The translations under genes and the position numbers were made by a program. From positions 1 to 8,186 of the forward strand of contig DASYAN010000153.1 of NCBI GenBank assembly GCA_036501345.1: DNA of 8,186 bases, in the 5' to 3' direction. Source of the stretch: DASYAN01 sp036501345 (lineage in GTDB: Bacteria > Chloroflexota > Ktedonobacteria > Ktedonobacterales > Ktedonobacteraceae). This document shows positions 1 through 6,644 of this stretch, piece after piece; position 1 is the first letter of the stretch, and each line of letters begins with the position of its first letter. The notes under the pieces were generated by a model, which saw nothing but the letters and a program-made list of their open reading frames with translations, did not search any database and was not told the DNA's origin.

Positions 1-11
1 AACTTACACAG

Positions 12-17
12 TATTAT
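12..17 (+). promoter_or_regulatory. Possible -10 element of the response-regulator promoter
   Basis: TATTAT matches the sigma-70 -10 consensus at five of six positions and lies 46 bases before the first start codon of the response-regulator gene. The matching -35 element would fall outside the window, so this rests on one hexamer only. A 10-bp palindrome, GCAAGCTTGC, follows at 29-38, in the predicted leader. It could be an operator or chance. Confidence 0.25.
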
Positions 18-63
18 CCCAAGCAAATGCAAGCTTGCTGTTTCTGAAGAAAAGGGGAGGACC

Positions 64-705
64 ATGTTTTCTATGTCTTCTGGGAGACTTGTTTATCATC
101 AACAACAAAATCACTTTGAGCTCAATGGGATTGTCCTCTGCACTGGGAATTGGATAGAGATCCATGTGATGGGACATTGGATTGCTGGGCAGCTCAACCA
201 AGATTTCACAGGGTGGTATTTCATCACATCAGACCAAGTGGGAATTCGACTTCGAACTGGGCTCACTGCTCGTTTTGCCCAGGTGCCTGCCTCGCTCCTA
301 ACCAAGGAGGAGTCACATCGCACGGAACCGCTACAAGAAGAAGAACTGAAGTTGATTCTAGTGGTAGAAGATGATGAAATGCACGCATCAATGCTAGATG
401 AGATCTTCAGACAGGAAACGCCATATCAGGTCTATTGTACCACTGACAGTCAGACCGCCTGGGAATTTCTTCATGAGATCAAACCTCATCTGATCGTGCT
501 GGACTATATGCTTCCTCAGATGAGTGGATTGATGCTCTATGACCGTATTCACGCAGATGAAAAACTTCAGGATATTCCTGTCATGATAATTAGCGCATCC
601 TTACCAACTCAGGAGGTTGAGCAACGAGGAATCATTGGCTTACAAAAGCCCTTTGAAATTGATGAGCTTTTACACACAACAAGAGATCTCATTGCATCCA
701 CATAA
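64..705 (+). CDS. Response regulator with N-terminal DUF5348-like domain and C-terminal receiver domain
   Basis: This 213-residue cytoplasmic protein has two parts. Residues about 4-72 resemble the small DUF5348 domain: a GRLVY opening, an LCTGNWIEIHVMGHWIAGQL core, then GWYF and GLTARF. Residues about 96-212 are a CheY-like receiver with the acidic pocket E102/D103/D104, phospho-acceptor D147 in VLDYMLPQMSG, switch residue S177 and conserved K195 in QKPF. An acidic linker (about 80-95) joins them. The receiver is at the C-terminus and no DNA-binding output domain exists, so signalling is probably by protein contact or as a phosphorelay intermediate (inference). No partner kinase is in the window. 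The start is ambiguous: GGGGAGG at 54-60 lies 3 bases before ATG 64 and 12 before the in-frame ATG 73, which begins closer to the domain edge. The DUF5348 assignment is from remembered family pattern; the receiver call is firm. Confidence 0.93.
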   Translation: MFSMSSGRLVYHQQQNHFELNGIVLCTGNWIEIHVMGHWIAGQLNQDFTGWYFITSDQVGIRLRTGLTARFAQVPASLLTKEESHRTEPLQEEELKLILVVEDDEMHASMLDEIFRQETPYQVYCTTDSQTAWEFLHEIKPHLIVLDYMLPQMSGLMLYDRIHADEKLQDIPVMIISASLPTQEVEQRGIIGLQKPFEIDELLHTTRDLIAST

Positions 706-707
706 AG

Positions 708-749
708 GCGAACGCTCCACAGAAAGTCCCTTTTCCGTGGAGCGTTCGC
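708..749 (+). terminator. Strong hairpin between convergent genes, probably a bidirectional terminator
   Basis: GCGAACGCTCCAC (708-720) pairs perfectly with GTGGAGCGTTCGC (737-749) around a 16-base loop. The 13-bp G+C-rich stem begins 3 bases after the response-regulator stop codon. On both strands it is followed by only a short T run (TTTA), after one extra C on the minus strand, so it is weaker than a classic intrinsic terminator. Its place between two convergent genes fits ending transcription from both sides. No better terminator is visible for the ABC gene in 750-936, where the minus strand has a T-rich tract near 834-840 without a G+C hairpin. Confidence 0.75.
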
Positions 750-936
750 TTTACGTGCTCTGGCACAGTAGAATTACGAATGTTTGGGCAAACATCCAAG
801 ACAATAGTAACAGGAAAAGCTGTGGTATGTCTATTAAAAAACAATTAAATAAATCTTCATCATCTCTGTGGCAATTCTGAATTTTCTTTCATTATTGGTG
901 GCAATGCGGTACTGCTTGGTATTATTTGTGAGGTGG

Positions 937-2793
937 TTAGCGGTATGCTTCGGCTTGCAGATTAAACAATTGGGCATAGCGTCCATCGAGGGCCATCAAT
1001 TCCTGATGTGAGCCATTTTCTATAACTTCGCCATTCTCGATCACAAATATGCGATCAGCCAAGCGTACGGTGCTGAAGCGATGGCTTATAAAAATAGCAG
1101 TTTTCCCCTCGGTCAAATGTCGAAAGCGCGTAAAGACATCGTACTCGGCCTGAGCATCGAGGGCACTGGTCGGTTCATCCAGAATCAGGATGCGTGCATC
1201 GCGCATAAAGGCACGCGCCAATGCAACTTTTTGCCACTCGCCTCCACTCAACTGCATCCCCTTATCAAACCAGCGTCCCAGCATTGAATCATAGCCCTCT
1301 TGGAGTCGCCCAATCACTGTATCAGCTCCACTCTTATGGGCCGCAGCATCAATCAGCTCAAGATTCTCGACCTCCCCGACGCGTCCCACACCAATATTCT
1401 CGCTAGCTTTCATATTATACTTCACATAATCCTGGAAGATTACCCCGATATGATCACGCAATTCATGCAGATCATATTCCTTAACATTGCGGCCACCAAT
1501 CAAAATTTCGCCTTCATCGGGATCATAAAGCCGTGTCAGCAGTTTAACGAGCGTAGTCTTACCAGCTCCGTTGCGACCCACCAGAGCAATTGCCTCTCCC
1601 GAGCGCAGCGTAAAGCTCACATTTTTCAGTGTCGGCTGTGCCTTATCAGGATAGGTGAAGCTGACATTGCGAAACTCAATATCCAGCCCCTTGCTTGTGA
1701 GAGGAGTCTCAATTGGCACGGGGTGCTTAGGTGAAACAATTTTTGGTTGATACTCTAAAAACTCAAAAAGCGTGTTAACAAACAGGTGATTTTCATACAT
1801 GCTAGAAATCCCATCCAGCACTCCCTGGAAATTCTGTCCCGCCTGATTGACTGCCATTGTATATTGAGACAATGCTCCAAGACTAATCACCCTTGTGACC
1901 GCTTGCAAAGCAACATAGAGGTAGATACCAGAGTTGGCCGCGATTGACAGAGCAGACCACAGGAAGTTATTCAGGTTGCGTGCCACCTGGAGACGCTTAT
2001 TCTCCTCATAAAATTTTTCCGCCAGGAATTGATAACGCCTGATAAAGAAATCGCCCAGGTTAAAAAGTTTGATCTCTTTGTTGAAATCATCAACAGTCAT
2101 TAACCGATTGAGATACATTTGCTGCCGCTTTTCTGGGGACTGCCAGCGCATCATCCGATAATTCTTCAAACCATAGCGACTACTGGCGATAAACGAGGGA
2201 ATAGGAACAATCAAGGCCACAATGGCTAGCCACCATGCCAGATGAAGGATCAGGCCAAGCATTGAAAGCAAAGTGATCAACGTACGCCCCAGGCCAAAGG
2301 TTTGCGAGATCATCGCGATGGGCCTATTAGCGGCCTCTTCAGAAGCATGGCTCAACTTATCATAAAATTCTGGATTCTCGAAGAAGGATAGATCCAGCGT
2401 ATTGGCCTTGCGCAAAACCATCGACTGGACATGGTTAGATACTCGGTCCTGCAAAAGGGATTGGAACAACGAACTTATCGTGTTGCTAAAAGCATTAAGC
2501 AAGCCAACCCCTAATTGCAGGATCACAGGCAACCATATCGGCGCAATCGAACCCTCCCTGATAGCAGTGAGAGCGCCATCGATCAACAGCCGAGCAATGA
2601 TCACGGTCGCTAGAGGTGTGAAGCCTCCAACCAAAGTGAATAAAGCCATGCCTATCATCAGAGGGGGATTTGCTTCCCACACCAAACGTAGGACTCGTGG
2701 TAGGCCAGCAAACGATGCGAGCACCTTTTTCAAGTCAAATGGTTCGTCCGGCTGACCATCTCTATTCCTACGTGAGTATGTGGAGGCTCTCAT
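937..2793 (-). CDS. ABC exporter half-transporter (fused permease and ATPase)
   Basis: This 618-residue protein is a full-length type IV (B-family exporter) half-transporter. Residues about 40-310 hold the hydrophobic permease segments (for example 44-72, 85-110, 170-203, 275-300). They include FFENPEFYDKL at 137-147, a sequence common in NisT/SpaT-like and related peptide or lipid exporters. The ATPase domain spans about 370-610: A-loop Y381, Walker A GRNGAGKTT 406-414, Q-loop Q454, signature LSGGE 515-519, Walker B ILILDE 535-540, D-loop SALD 543-546 and switch H571. All catalytic elements are intact and no partner subunit is encoded alongside, so a homodimer is likely. Substrate cannot be told from sequence; no lantibiotic or peptide precursor gene is nearby. 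AAAGGAG at 2804-2810 lies 10 bases before the ATG. It follows the zinc-ribbon gene by 116 bp on the same strand and may be cotranscribed. A 5-bp hairpin (2819-2833) lies just ahead of the ribosome site. Confidence 0.96.
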   Translation of the reverse strand: MRASTYSRRNRDGQPDEPFDLKKVLASFAGLPRVLRLVWEANPPLMIGMALFTLVGGFTPLATVIIARLLIDGALTAIREGSIAPIWLPVILQLGVGLLNAFSNTISSLFQSLLQDRVSNHVQSMVLRKANTLDLSFFENPEFYDKLSHASEEAANRPIAMISQTFGLGRTLITLLSMLGLILHLAWWLAIVALIVPIPSFIASSRYGLKNYRMMRWQSPEKRQQMYLNRLMTVDDFNKEIKLFNLGDFFIRRYQFLAEKFYEENKRLQVARNLNNFLWSALSIAANSGIYLYVALQAVTRVISLGALSQYTMAVNQAGQNFQGVLDGISSMYENHLFVNTLFEFLEYQPKIVSPKHPVPIETPLTSKGLDIEFRNVSFTYPDKAQPTLKNVSFTLRSGEAIALVGRNGAGKTTLVKLLTRLYDPDEGEILIGGRNVKEYDLHELRDHIGVIFQDYVKYNMKASENIGVGRVGEVENLELIDAAAHKSGADTVIGRLQEGYDSMLGRWFDKGMQLSGGEWQKVALARAFMRDARILILDEPTSALDAQAEYDVFTRFRHLTEGKTAIFISHRFSTVRLADRIFVIENGEVIENGSHQELMALDGRYAQLFNLQAEAYR

Positions 2794-2909
2794 CGCCTGA
2801 CAACTCCTTTTGCGGCATCTCTCTTATGGAGAGGCATTTTTTAATGGGAACACCCAAACCCACATCTGCTTTCGGCTAAATACAGGCAGAATCGATAAAT
2901 GTGATCAGC

Positions 2910-3257
2910 CTAATACAATTCCGCCGTAACCCTTCTATTCCTTTTGGGAACAGGGGACTGCTGTGGCCTGGATTGTTGTAATTGCAGAATGAACTGTGTA
3001 ACAAACTCTTCTTTTTCTTTATGATCAATTACTGAATTTCCTTCCAAAGCACTCACTTTATGATTAGTTTCTTCTATTGGATATATTGAATTTTGAATGT
3101 TCGATGTTTCTACTGCCTGCGTTAACCACACTGTGCCGCAAGCGCTGCAAATGCCATGGCTTGCCTCATAGAGCTTGGGCAGTGGTGATGGAGAAATACG
3201 CTCCCCCATGCTATTGATTAAGCACAAACACCATGCACACTGACGCACCATTCCCAT
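2910..3257 (-). CDS. Small zinc-ribbon protein with SHGIC motif, unknown function
   Basis: This predicted 115-residue soluble protein has four cysteines in two pairs, CAWC (C7, C10) and CSAC (C37, C40), with SHGIC at 33-37. That spacing fits one structural zinc site. Cys-X2-Cys followed by SHGIC-X2-C is familiar as a short tail on many PAS/GAF sensor kinases and response regulators, where its job is unknown; here it stands alone. Residues 41-115 look unstructured and polar, with an acidic/lysine stretch (DHKEKEEF) and a basic end (PKRNRRV). An AAGGA site (plus-strand 3267-3271) lies 9 bases before ATG 3257; an in-frame ATG at 3251 is less well placed. The upstream leader carries a 9-bp hairpin (3332-3355). 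Its gene precedes the ABC exporter on the same strand, so a regulatory link to export is possible but not shown. The function is not recognised. Confidence 0.8.
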   Translation of the reverse strand: MGMVRQCAWCLCLINSMGERISPSPLPKLYEASHGICSACGTVWLTQAVETSNIQNSIYPIEETNHKVSALEGNSVIDHKEKEEFVTQFILQLQQSRPQQSPVPKRNRRVTAELY

Positions 3258-3331
3258 AAAACCACATCCTTTCCCGGCAGGCCGCTCCTTGCTAAGAAGA
3301 AGTGTTTGTCGGCAATACTATTAACATATTA

Positions 3332-3355
3332 GGTAGGTTCAACTTCGAACCTACC
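3332..3355. repeat. 9-bp perfect inverted repeat upstream of the zinc-ribbon gene
   Basis: GGTAGGTTC (3332-3340) and GAACCTACC (3347-3355) pair perfectly around a 6-base loop, in an otherwise A+T-rich region. It lies 75 bases before the zinc-ribbon start codon, downstream of the possible promoter at 3491-3518. Neither strand has a T run after it, so it does not look like an intrinsic terminator. An operator for a dimeric repressor or a structured leader are the likeliest readings (inference). Confidence 0.6.
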
Positions 3356-3490
3356 CAAGGGATAAGTGTAAAAGACGTTTTTATAAAGTTCATTGCAATT
3401 CCTTGCAAAATTTTATAAAAAAAGTAACAAGCAAGCCCATATGTATTTGTGAGCTCCTTGCTTCAGCGTGATTTTAATCTCCCTTGATAT

Positions 3491-3518
3491 ATTATAATCG
3501 ATATGCTGCATAAAACAA
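3491..3518 (-). promoter_or_regulatory. Possible sigma-70 promoter for the zinc-ribbon/ABC unit
   Basis: On the minus strand, TTGTTT (3518-3513) and TATAAT (3496-3491) are separated by 16 bases. The -10 is a perfect match; the -35 matches four of six. It would give a leader of about 230 bases before the zinc-ribbon start. The surroundings are A+T-rich, so chance matches are expected, and a TATAAT also occurs on the other strand at 3493-3498. Confidence 0.3.
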
Positions 3519-3827
3519 ACAAAAAATCCATGAGATTTTGGGTTTTCTGGCAAAAAAGTAAAAAATTCATTGCTGGCAAAGGGTTCTACTTTTGCAATCT
3601 GGTTGAGCCAAGCTCAGCAGAAAGAAACTAGATGAAGATATGTCTATTTTCAAGAGAAACTGTCCCTTTTTCCCTATGGAAAGAGTCTAAACGATCAAGT
3701 ACCTTTAGAGCAAATGGCAGTAATCAACAGAGGAACGTAAGAAATTAGCAGATGACCTTAGAGTATTAAAGCATTAGGCCGAAACAAAACCTGATATAGC
3801 ATTATCTAACAATAGTTGGATTATAAT

Positions 3828-5501
3828 TTATGCTACTGTGACATTAATGGTATGGTAGCCAGAGGAGCCATTGGGCAGTGGCGGCGCTACCACTGGATCT
3901 TGCACATCCCCTTCGTTATCGATGGCACGTACACTGATTGTGTAGGTACCTTTAGCTGGCTGCCAGGGAAGTTCCCACAACACCCAGGTAAGTCCAGAGA
4001 GAGGCTGCTTTAGTGTTGCACGATGCCAGGTTTGACCATTGTCATAGCTGACGTCTACCTCGCTGATCCCCTTGTTGCCAGAGAAGGCTACACCTGCAAT
4101 GTATGTCAGTTTGTTGGCTGAGAGCTGTGCACTATCTGTCGGTGTATCAATGCGAGAGGTCATGCGGATGGGAGCTGGATCGCTCCAGCCACTCTGCTGC
4201 CAATAGCCCTGATAATCTGTATCCACCACCTCGATGCGTGTAATCCACTTCACATGTTTCATCCCATAAATGCCTGGGACCAGCAAGCGTGCAGGATAAC
4301 CATGCCCTTGTGGCAGTGTAACATTATTCATATGCGTAGCAACTAGCGTCGTAGGTTCCAGGGCCTTGGCCAGATGGATGCTGTCGCTATAGTCATCAGC
4401 GGCGTACAATACGACTTTAGTGGCTCCCGGCTTGATTTCTCCTGCATGCTGTAGCAAATTGACCAGGGGAACACCTTCCCAGAGTGCATTGCTCATATAC
4501 TCCCCGCCGACCTCATTACTAATACACATCATACTTTCGTATTGCTGCTTCGTCGGGAGTGCCATCAGTTCATTATAGGTCAATGTGTAGGGATGTGCGA
4601 CTAGCCCATCAATACTTAATTGCCAAGTGCTAGCATCAACTGTAGGGTCAGAGACAAAGTTCTTGGAGACAACGTAATATGCATCATTCGATGATATCTC
4701 GGGAGATAGATCGGGGACCTCAGTAATTGTGCCATAGTTAGGGTGGGGAGGTGGAGTGATCTTGCTCTTATATGTCTGAAGCTCTTGCGAAGGTGAGAGG
4801 ACAGACGAACTTGAGCCACTAATAAAGCGCCAGGCCACTGTCCCCAGAGCCCCCAGGCCTAGCAGTACAAGCCCGTTACGCAGCAGATTACGCCTTCCTG
4901 AGACTTGCGGAATACCTTCTTCCTCCGGCAAAATTTCCAGAGCCGCACGCTGTTGTTGGATGTGTCTGAATACAAGCCAATTATGAATGAAAATGAACAA
5001 GAGGCCAAAGATAAGTCCGACAACTGTCAAACTGCCTATGGTATTCACGGTACCAATGATCAGTTTTGAGCCAAAAAAACCGGAACCTGTCAGGGGCAGA
5101 AAGATCAATCCGGTCAACAGCCAGAGGATAAAGGCTAGTATGATGCCAGTTGGCCAATGTATCTGACCTTGCTCATCAATCCACCTTCTGGACTGAAAGC
5201 GTCTCGTGCCTAGTATTAAGCTGCAGAGCCCACCACTGAGTGCAAAGACAACACATTGTCCGATCAAGACAATATAGAAGAGGTAATATTTAGAATCCGG
5301 ACCAAATATACTGTGAAGGAACTCAAAAAGCGACAACGGCATCGCCAGCGAAATGGCCGAGCTAAGAGCATCCGGCAGCGAGACTCCACCAGAAGTTATG
5401 CTCAAAAGTAACATAACACCCGTGGCCAGGATTCCCGCTAGAAAGCCTGCCTGGAATCCCGTATTGAAACGCTGTTTATTTGAAGTGGGTATTGTGCCCA
5501 T
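3828..5501 (-). CDS. Membrane-anchored sulfite-oxidase-family molybdopterin oxidoreductase
   Basis: This 557-residue protein joins an N-terminal membrane domain to an extracytoplasmic molybdenum enzyme. Hydrophobic helices are seen at about 14-36, 72-98, 117-139, 147-176 and 206-226; the stretch at 45-66 is probably amphipathic. Positive charges at 9-11, 100-106 and 179-208 place those parts inside. SGRRNLLRNG before the last helix (R203, R204) resembles a twin-arginine signal, expected because molybdenum cofactor proteins are folded before export. Residues about 270-430 form the oxidoreductase domain with MMCISNEVGG, where C326 is the predicted Mo ligand, and YPARLLVPGIYGMKHVKW (402-419). 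Residues about 465-555 are the Mo-co dimerisation domain (VDVSYDNGQTWHRA). No haem or flavin domain is present, so the electron partner and substrate are unknown; a sulfite or other sulfoxide/oxyanion reaction is only a family guess. GAGAGG at 5510-5515 lies 8 bases before the start. The gene is divergent from the SRAP gene. Confidence 0.95.
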   Translation of the reverse strand: MGTIPTSNKQRFNTGFQAGFLAGILATGVMLLLSITSGGVSLPDALSSAISLAMPLSLFEFLHSIFGPDSKYYLFYIVLIGQCVVFALSGGLCSLILGTRRFQSRRWIDEQGQIHWPTGIILAFILWLLTGLIFLPLTGSGFFGSKLIIGTVNTIGSLTVVGLIFGLLFIFIHNWLVFRHIQQQRAALEILPEEEGIPQVSGRRNLLRNGLVLLGLGALGTVAWRFISGSSSSVLSPSQELQTYKSKITPPPHPNYGTITEVPDLSPEISSNDAYYVVSKNFVSDPTVDASTWQLSIDGLVAHPYTLTYNELMALPTKQQYESMMCISNEVGGEYMSNALWEGVPLVNLLQHAGEIKPGATKVVLYAADDYSDSIHLAKALEPTTLVATHMNNVTLPQGHGYPARLLVPGIYGMKHVKWITRIEVVDTDYQGYWQQSGWSDPAPIRMTSRIDTPTDSAQLSANKLTYIAGVAFSGNKGISEVDVSYDNGQTWHRATLKQPLSGLTWVLWELPWQPAKGTYTISVRAIDNEGDVQDPVVAPPLPNGSSGYHTINVTVA

Positions 5502-5595
5502 CGTTAAAGCCTCTCAGGAGTATAAAAGATACTGTCAATAGTCTCTAGTCGGATTTTGCACACTCTATGCGACTTACGTATAAAGACGGGTGTGG

Positions 5596-5623
5596 GTTAC
5601 AGGAGTGCTTGACCGATTGTAAC
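5596..5623. repeat. GTTACA/TGTAAC inverted repeat over the SRAP promoter
   Basis: GTTACA (5596-5601) and TGTAAC (5618-5623) are inverted with a 16-base spacer and straddle the -35 element at 5609-5614. The placement would suit a regulator of the SRAP gene or of both divergent genes. Six-base arms with this spacing can arise by chance. I recognise no LexA-type box here. Confidence 0.3.
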
Positions 5624-5638
5624 GTGTAGAGTAAGAAT
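5609..5638 (+). promoter_or_regulatory. Probable promoter of the SRAP gene
   Basis: TTGACC (5609-5614, five of six to the -35 consensus) is followed after 18 bases by AAGAAT (5633-5638, four of six to the -10 consensus). Transcription would begin near 5645, leaving a leader of about 80 bases. It is the best match in the 222-bp region between the divergent molybdoenzyme and SRAP genes. Confidence 0.45.
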
Positions 5639-5723
5639 AGAAAGAAAAGCACCAACCGAGCGGCTGAGACTATCTCATTAGCTATTCAGTTGCACATCTC
5701 ATACAGAAGACAAGGAGCAAGAT

Positions 5724-6401
5724 ATGTGTGGTCGTTTCACACTCACTCAGGATATTAACACAGTTGCTGGGACCATCATGAGCCCCAGGACAGTTGCGGT
5801 CCCACCCACCTTACAGACAGCCCCACGCTATAATATTGCGCCCACACAGGATGTGGTAACAGTAATGAACAATGGAAGTTTGCATCTAGATATGTTGCGC
5901 TGGGGATTGATCCCCTCCTGGTCCAAAGAGGAAAATATTGGCTCTCGTATGATCAATGCACGCGCGGAAACCCTCGCTGAAAAACCCAGCTTTAAGCGGC
6001 TCCTGCACAGCAAGCGTTGTCTGGTAGTTACAGATGGTTTCTATGAGTGGAGACAGGAGTCTGGCACCAAATCCAAAACACCGATGTATATGACGCTAAA
6101 GAGCAAGGAGCCCTTCGCCTTCGCTGGTTTGTGGGATAGCTGGCGCAGCCCTGATGGACAGCAAATACGTACCTGCACCATTATTACCACCGAGCCTAAT
6201 GAACTTCTCGCCACTATTCACAACCGCATGCCAGCTATTCTGACACCTGAGGCACGTGACGCTTGGCTCGACCCGGCGTTGAACGATGAACATGCTCTTG
6301 TATCCATGCTGGTTCCATATAAGAGCGATGAGATGGAGGCGAGGCCAGTCTCGCGTTTGATTAACGATCCCAGATCCACATATAATCCATTGGCTGACTA
6401 A
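5724..6401 (+). CDS. SRAP-domain protein (YedK/HMCES family abasic-site crosslinking protein)
   Basis: This 225-residue protein is a complete SOS response-associated peptidase (SRAP) domain protein. Family members bind single-stranded DNA and form a thiazolidine crosslink between the N-terminal cysteine and an abasic site, shielding the lesion. The hallmark residues are present: MCGRF gives C2 after methionine removal, N78 and R80 lie in INARAE, E108 in GFYEWR and H166 in IHNRMP. The APRYNIAPTQ segment (33-42) and RWGLIPSW (59-66) are also typical, and length matches the usual 220-230. The start is certain because the MCG terminus is catalytic; AAGGAG at 5712-5717 sits 6 bases before it. It stands as a single gene, divergent from the molybdoenzyme and convergent with the small membrane gene. 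In many bacteria such genes lie in the SOS regulon, but no LexA box was recognised here. Confidence 0.97.
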   Translation: MCGRFTLTQDINTVAGTIMSPRTVAVPPTLQTAPRYNIAPTQDVVTVMNNGSLHLDMLRWGLIPSWSKEENIGSRMINARAETLAEKPSFKRLLHSKRCLVVTDGFYEWRQESGTKSKTPMYMTLKSKEPFAFAGLWDSWRSPDGQQIRTCTIITTEPNELLATIHNRMPAILTPEARDAWLDPALNDEHALVSMLVPYKSDEMEARPVSRLINDPRSTYNPLAD

Positions 6402-6414
6402 ATTGACCAATGTA

Positions 6415-6456
6415 GCAAATTTGCCATCATTGACGAGGGCGTTCTTTGATGGCAAA
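6415..6456 (-). terminator. Inverted repeats between convergent SRAP and small membrane genes
   Basis: TTTGCCATCA (6420-6429) pairs perfectly with TGATGGCAAA (6447-6456) around 17 bases, overlapping the last codons and stop of the 58-residue gene. Read on the minus strand it is followed by TTTGC, a poor T tract. A second, overlapping 10-bp palindrome, GCAAATTTGC, lies at 6415-6424. Together they could form a weak terminator for one or both convergent genes. The alternative is that the longer stem only reflects coding sequence. Confidence 0.4.
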
Positions 6457-6603
6457 GAAAAGGGAAATGCCACACAACAGCAAGGCTAAACCACCCCAGA
6501 ACACAATAAATCTATATAATTGAGCACTGAAGCTTTGTGCTACCAATACAAGTATAATACCTATTTCCATCAGTGTAAAGCCCACTAGAGCACCTTCTGA
6601 CAT
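6427..6603 (-). CDS. Small two-helix membrane protein, 58 residues, unknown function
   Basis: This reading frame runs from ATG at 6603-6601 to TGA at 6429-6427. The predicted protein begins MSEGALVGFTLMEIGII and ends AIKERPRQ. Two hydrophobic segments, about 7-24 and 32-51, are joined by a short loop (QSFSAQLYR, 23-31), and the end is basic, so both ends probably face the cytoplasm. An acidic residue, E13, lies inside the first helix. Support for a real gene: AAAGG (plus-strand 6613-6617) is 9 bases before the ATG, a strong promoter lies at 6670-6698, and the hydrophobic pattern is coherent throughout. It sits 100 bp downstream of the DUF512 gene on the same strand but seems to have its own promoter. 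I recognise no family. It could be a regulator of a membrane complex, a stress peptide or a toxin-like peptide; none is shown. Confidence 0.72.
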   Translation of the reverse strand: MSEGALVGFTLMEIGIILVLVAQSFSAQLYRFIVFWGGLALLLCGISLFFAIKERPRQ

Positions 6604-6644
6604 CTTTTTCCGCCTTTCCCACTATATGTATAGATGTAGTCAAT

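Larger units (their letters stand above)
3258..3827 (-). other. 570-bp A+T-rich intergenic region without a convincing gene
   Basis: No open frame here combines a start, a ribosome site and a plausible protein. It holds the 9-bp inverted repeat at 3332-3355, a possible minus-strand promoter at 3491-3518, smaller repeats such as AAGCAAG/CTTGCTT (3429-3435 and 3457-3463), and A/T runs including near-palindromic TTTATAAA sequences around 3379-3420. It separates two genes on the minus strand, so it must hold the 3' end of the molybdoenzyme transcript and the promoter of the zinc-ribbon gene. I see no G+C-rich terminator for the molybdoenzyme. A non-coding RNA or a decayed gene cannot be excluded. 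Confidence 0.6.

Noticed and set aside
617..880. An 87-codon plus-strand frame that overlaps the receiver domain and runs into the intergenic region
   Set aside because: Its first third is another frame of the receiver domain and it runs through the terminator hairpin. The internal ATG at 827 gives only a 17-residue peptide with no ribosome site.
868..905. Direct repeat GTGGCAAT at 868-875 and 898-905, 30 bases apart
   Set aside because: Eight bases, two copies, not extended on either side and with no regular array. Not a CRISPR or iteron set.
2819..2833. Small hairpin CTCTC-TTATG-GAGAG followed by a T run on the plus strand, ahead of the ABC gene
   Set aside because: It would terminate only plus-strand transcription, and no plus-strand gene ends there. 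A 5-bp stem is within chance expectation.
1081..2879. Several plus-strand open frames opposite the ABC gene (for example 1300-1734 and 2402-2755)
   Set aside because: They lie antisense to a gene with intact ATPase motifs, and their products show no recognisable motif.
3730..3777. A short plus-strand stretch reading EERKKLADDLRVLKH then stop, resembling the coiled-coil end of an IS3-type OrfA
   Set aside because: It is only 16 codons from an upstream stop, with no flanking transposase motif, terminal repeats or target duplication. Similarity of a short lysine/leucine stretch is weak evidence.
5519..5538. Minus-strand TTGACA (5538-5533) and TATACT (5524-5519) ahead of the molybdoenzyme gene
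   Set aside because: The spacer is only 8 bases, too short for one sigma-70 promoter. Either hexamer could belong to a different promoter, but no partner was found.
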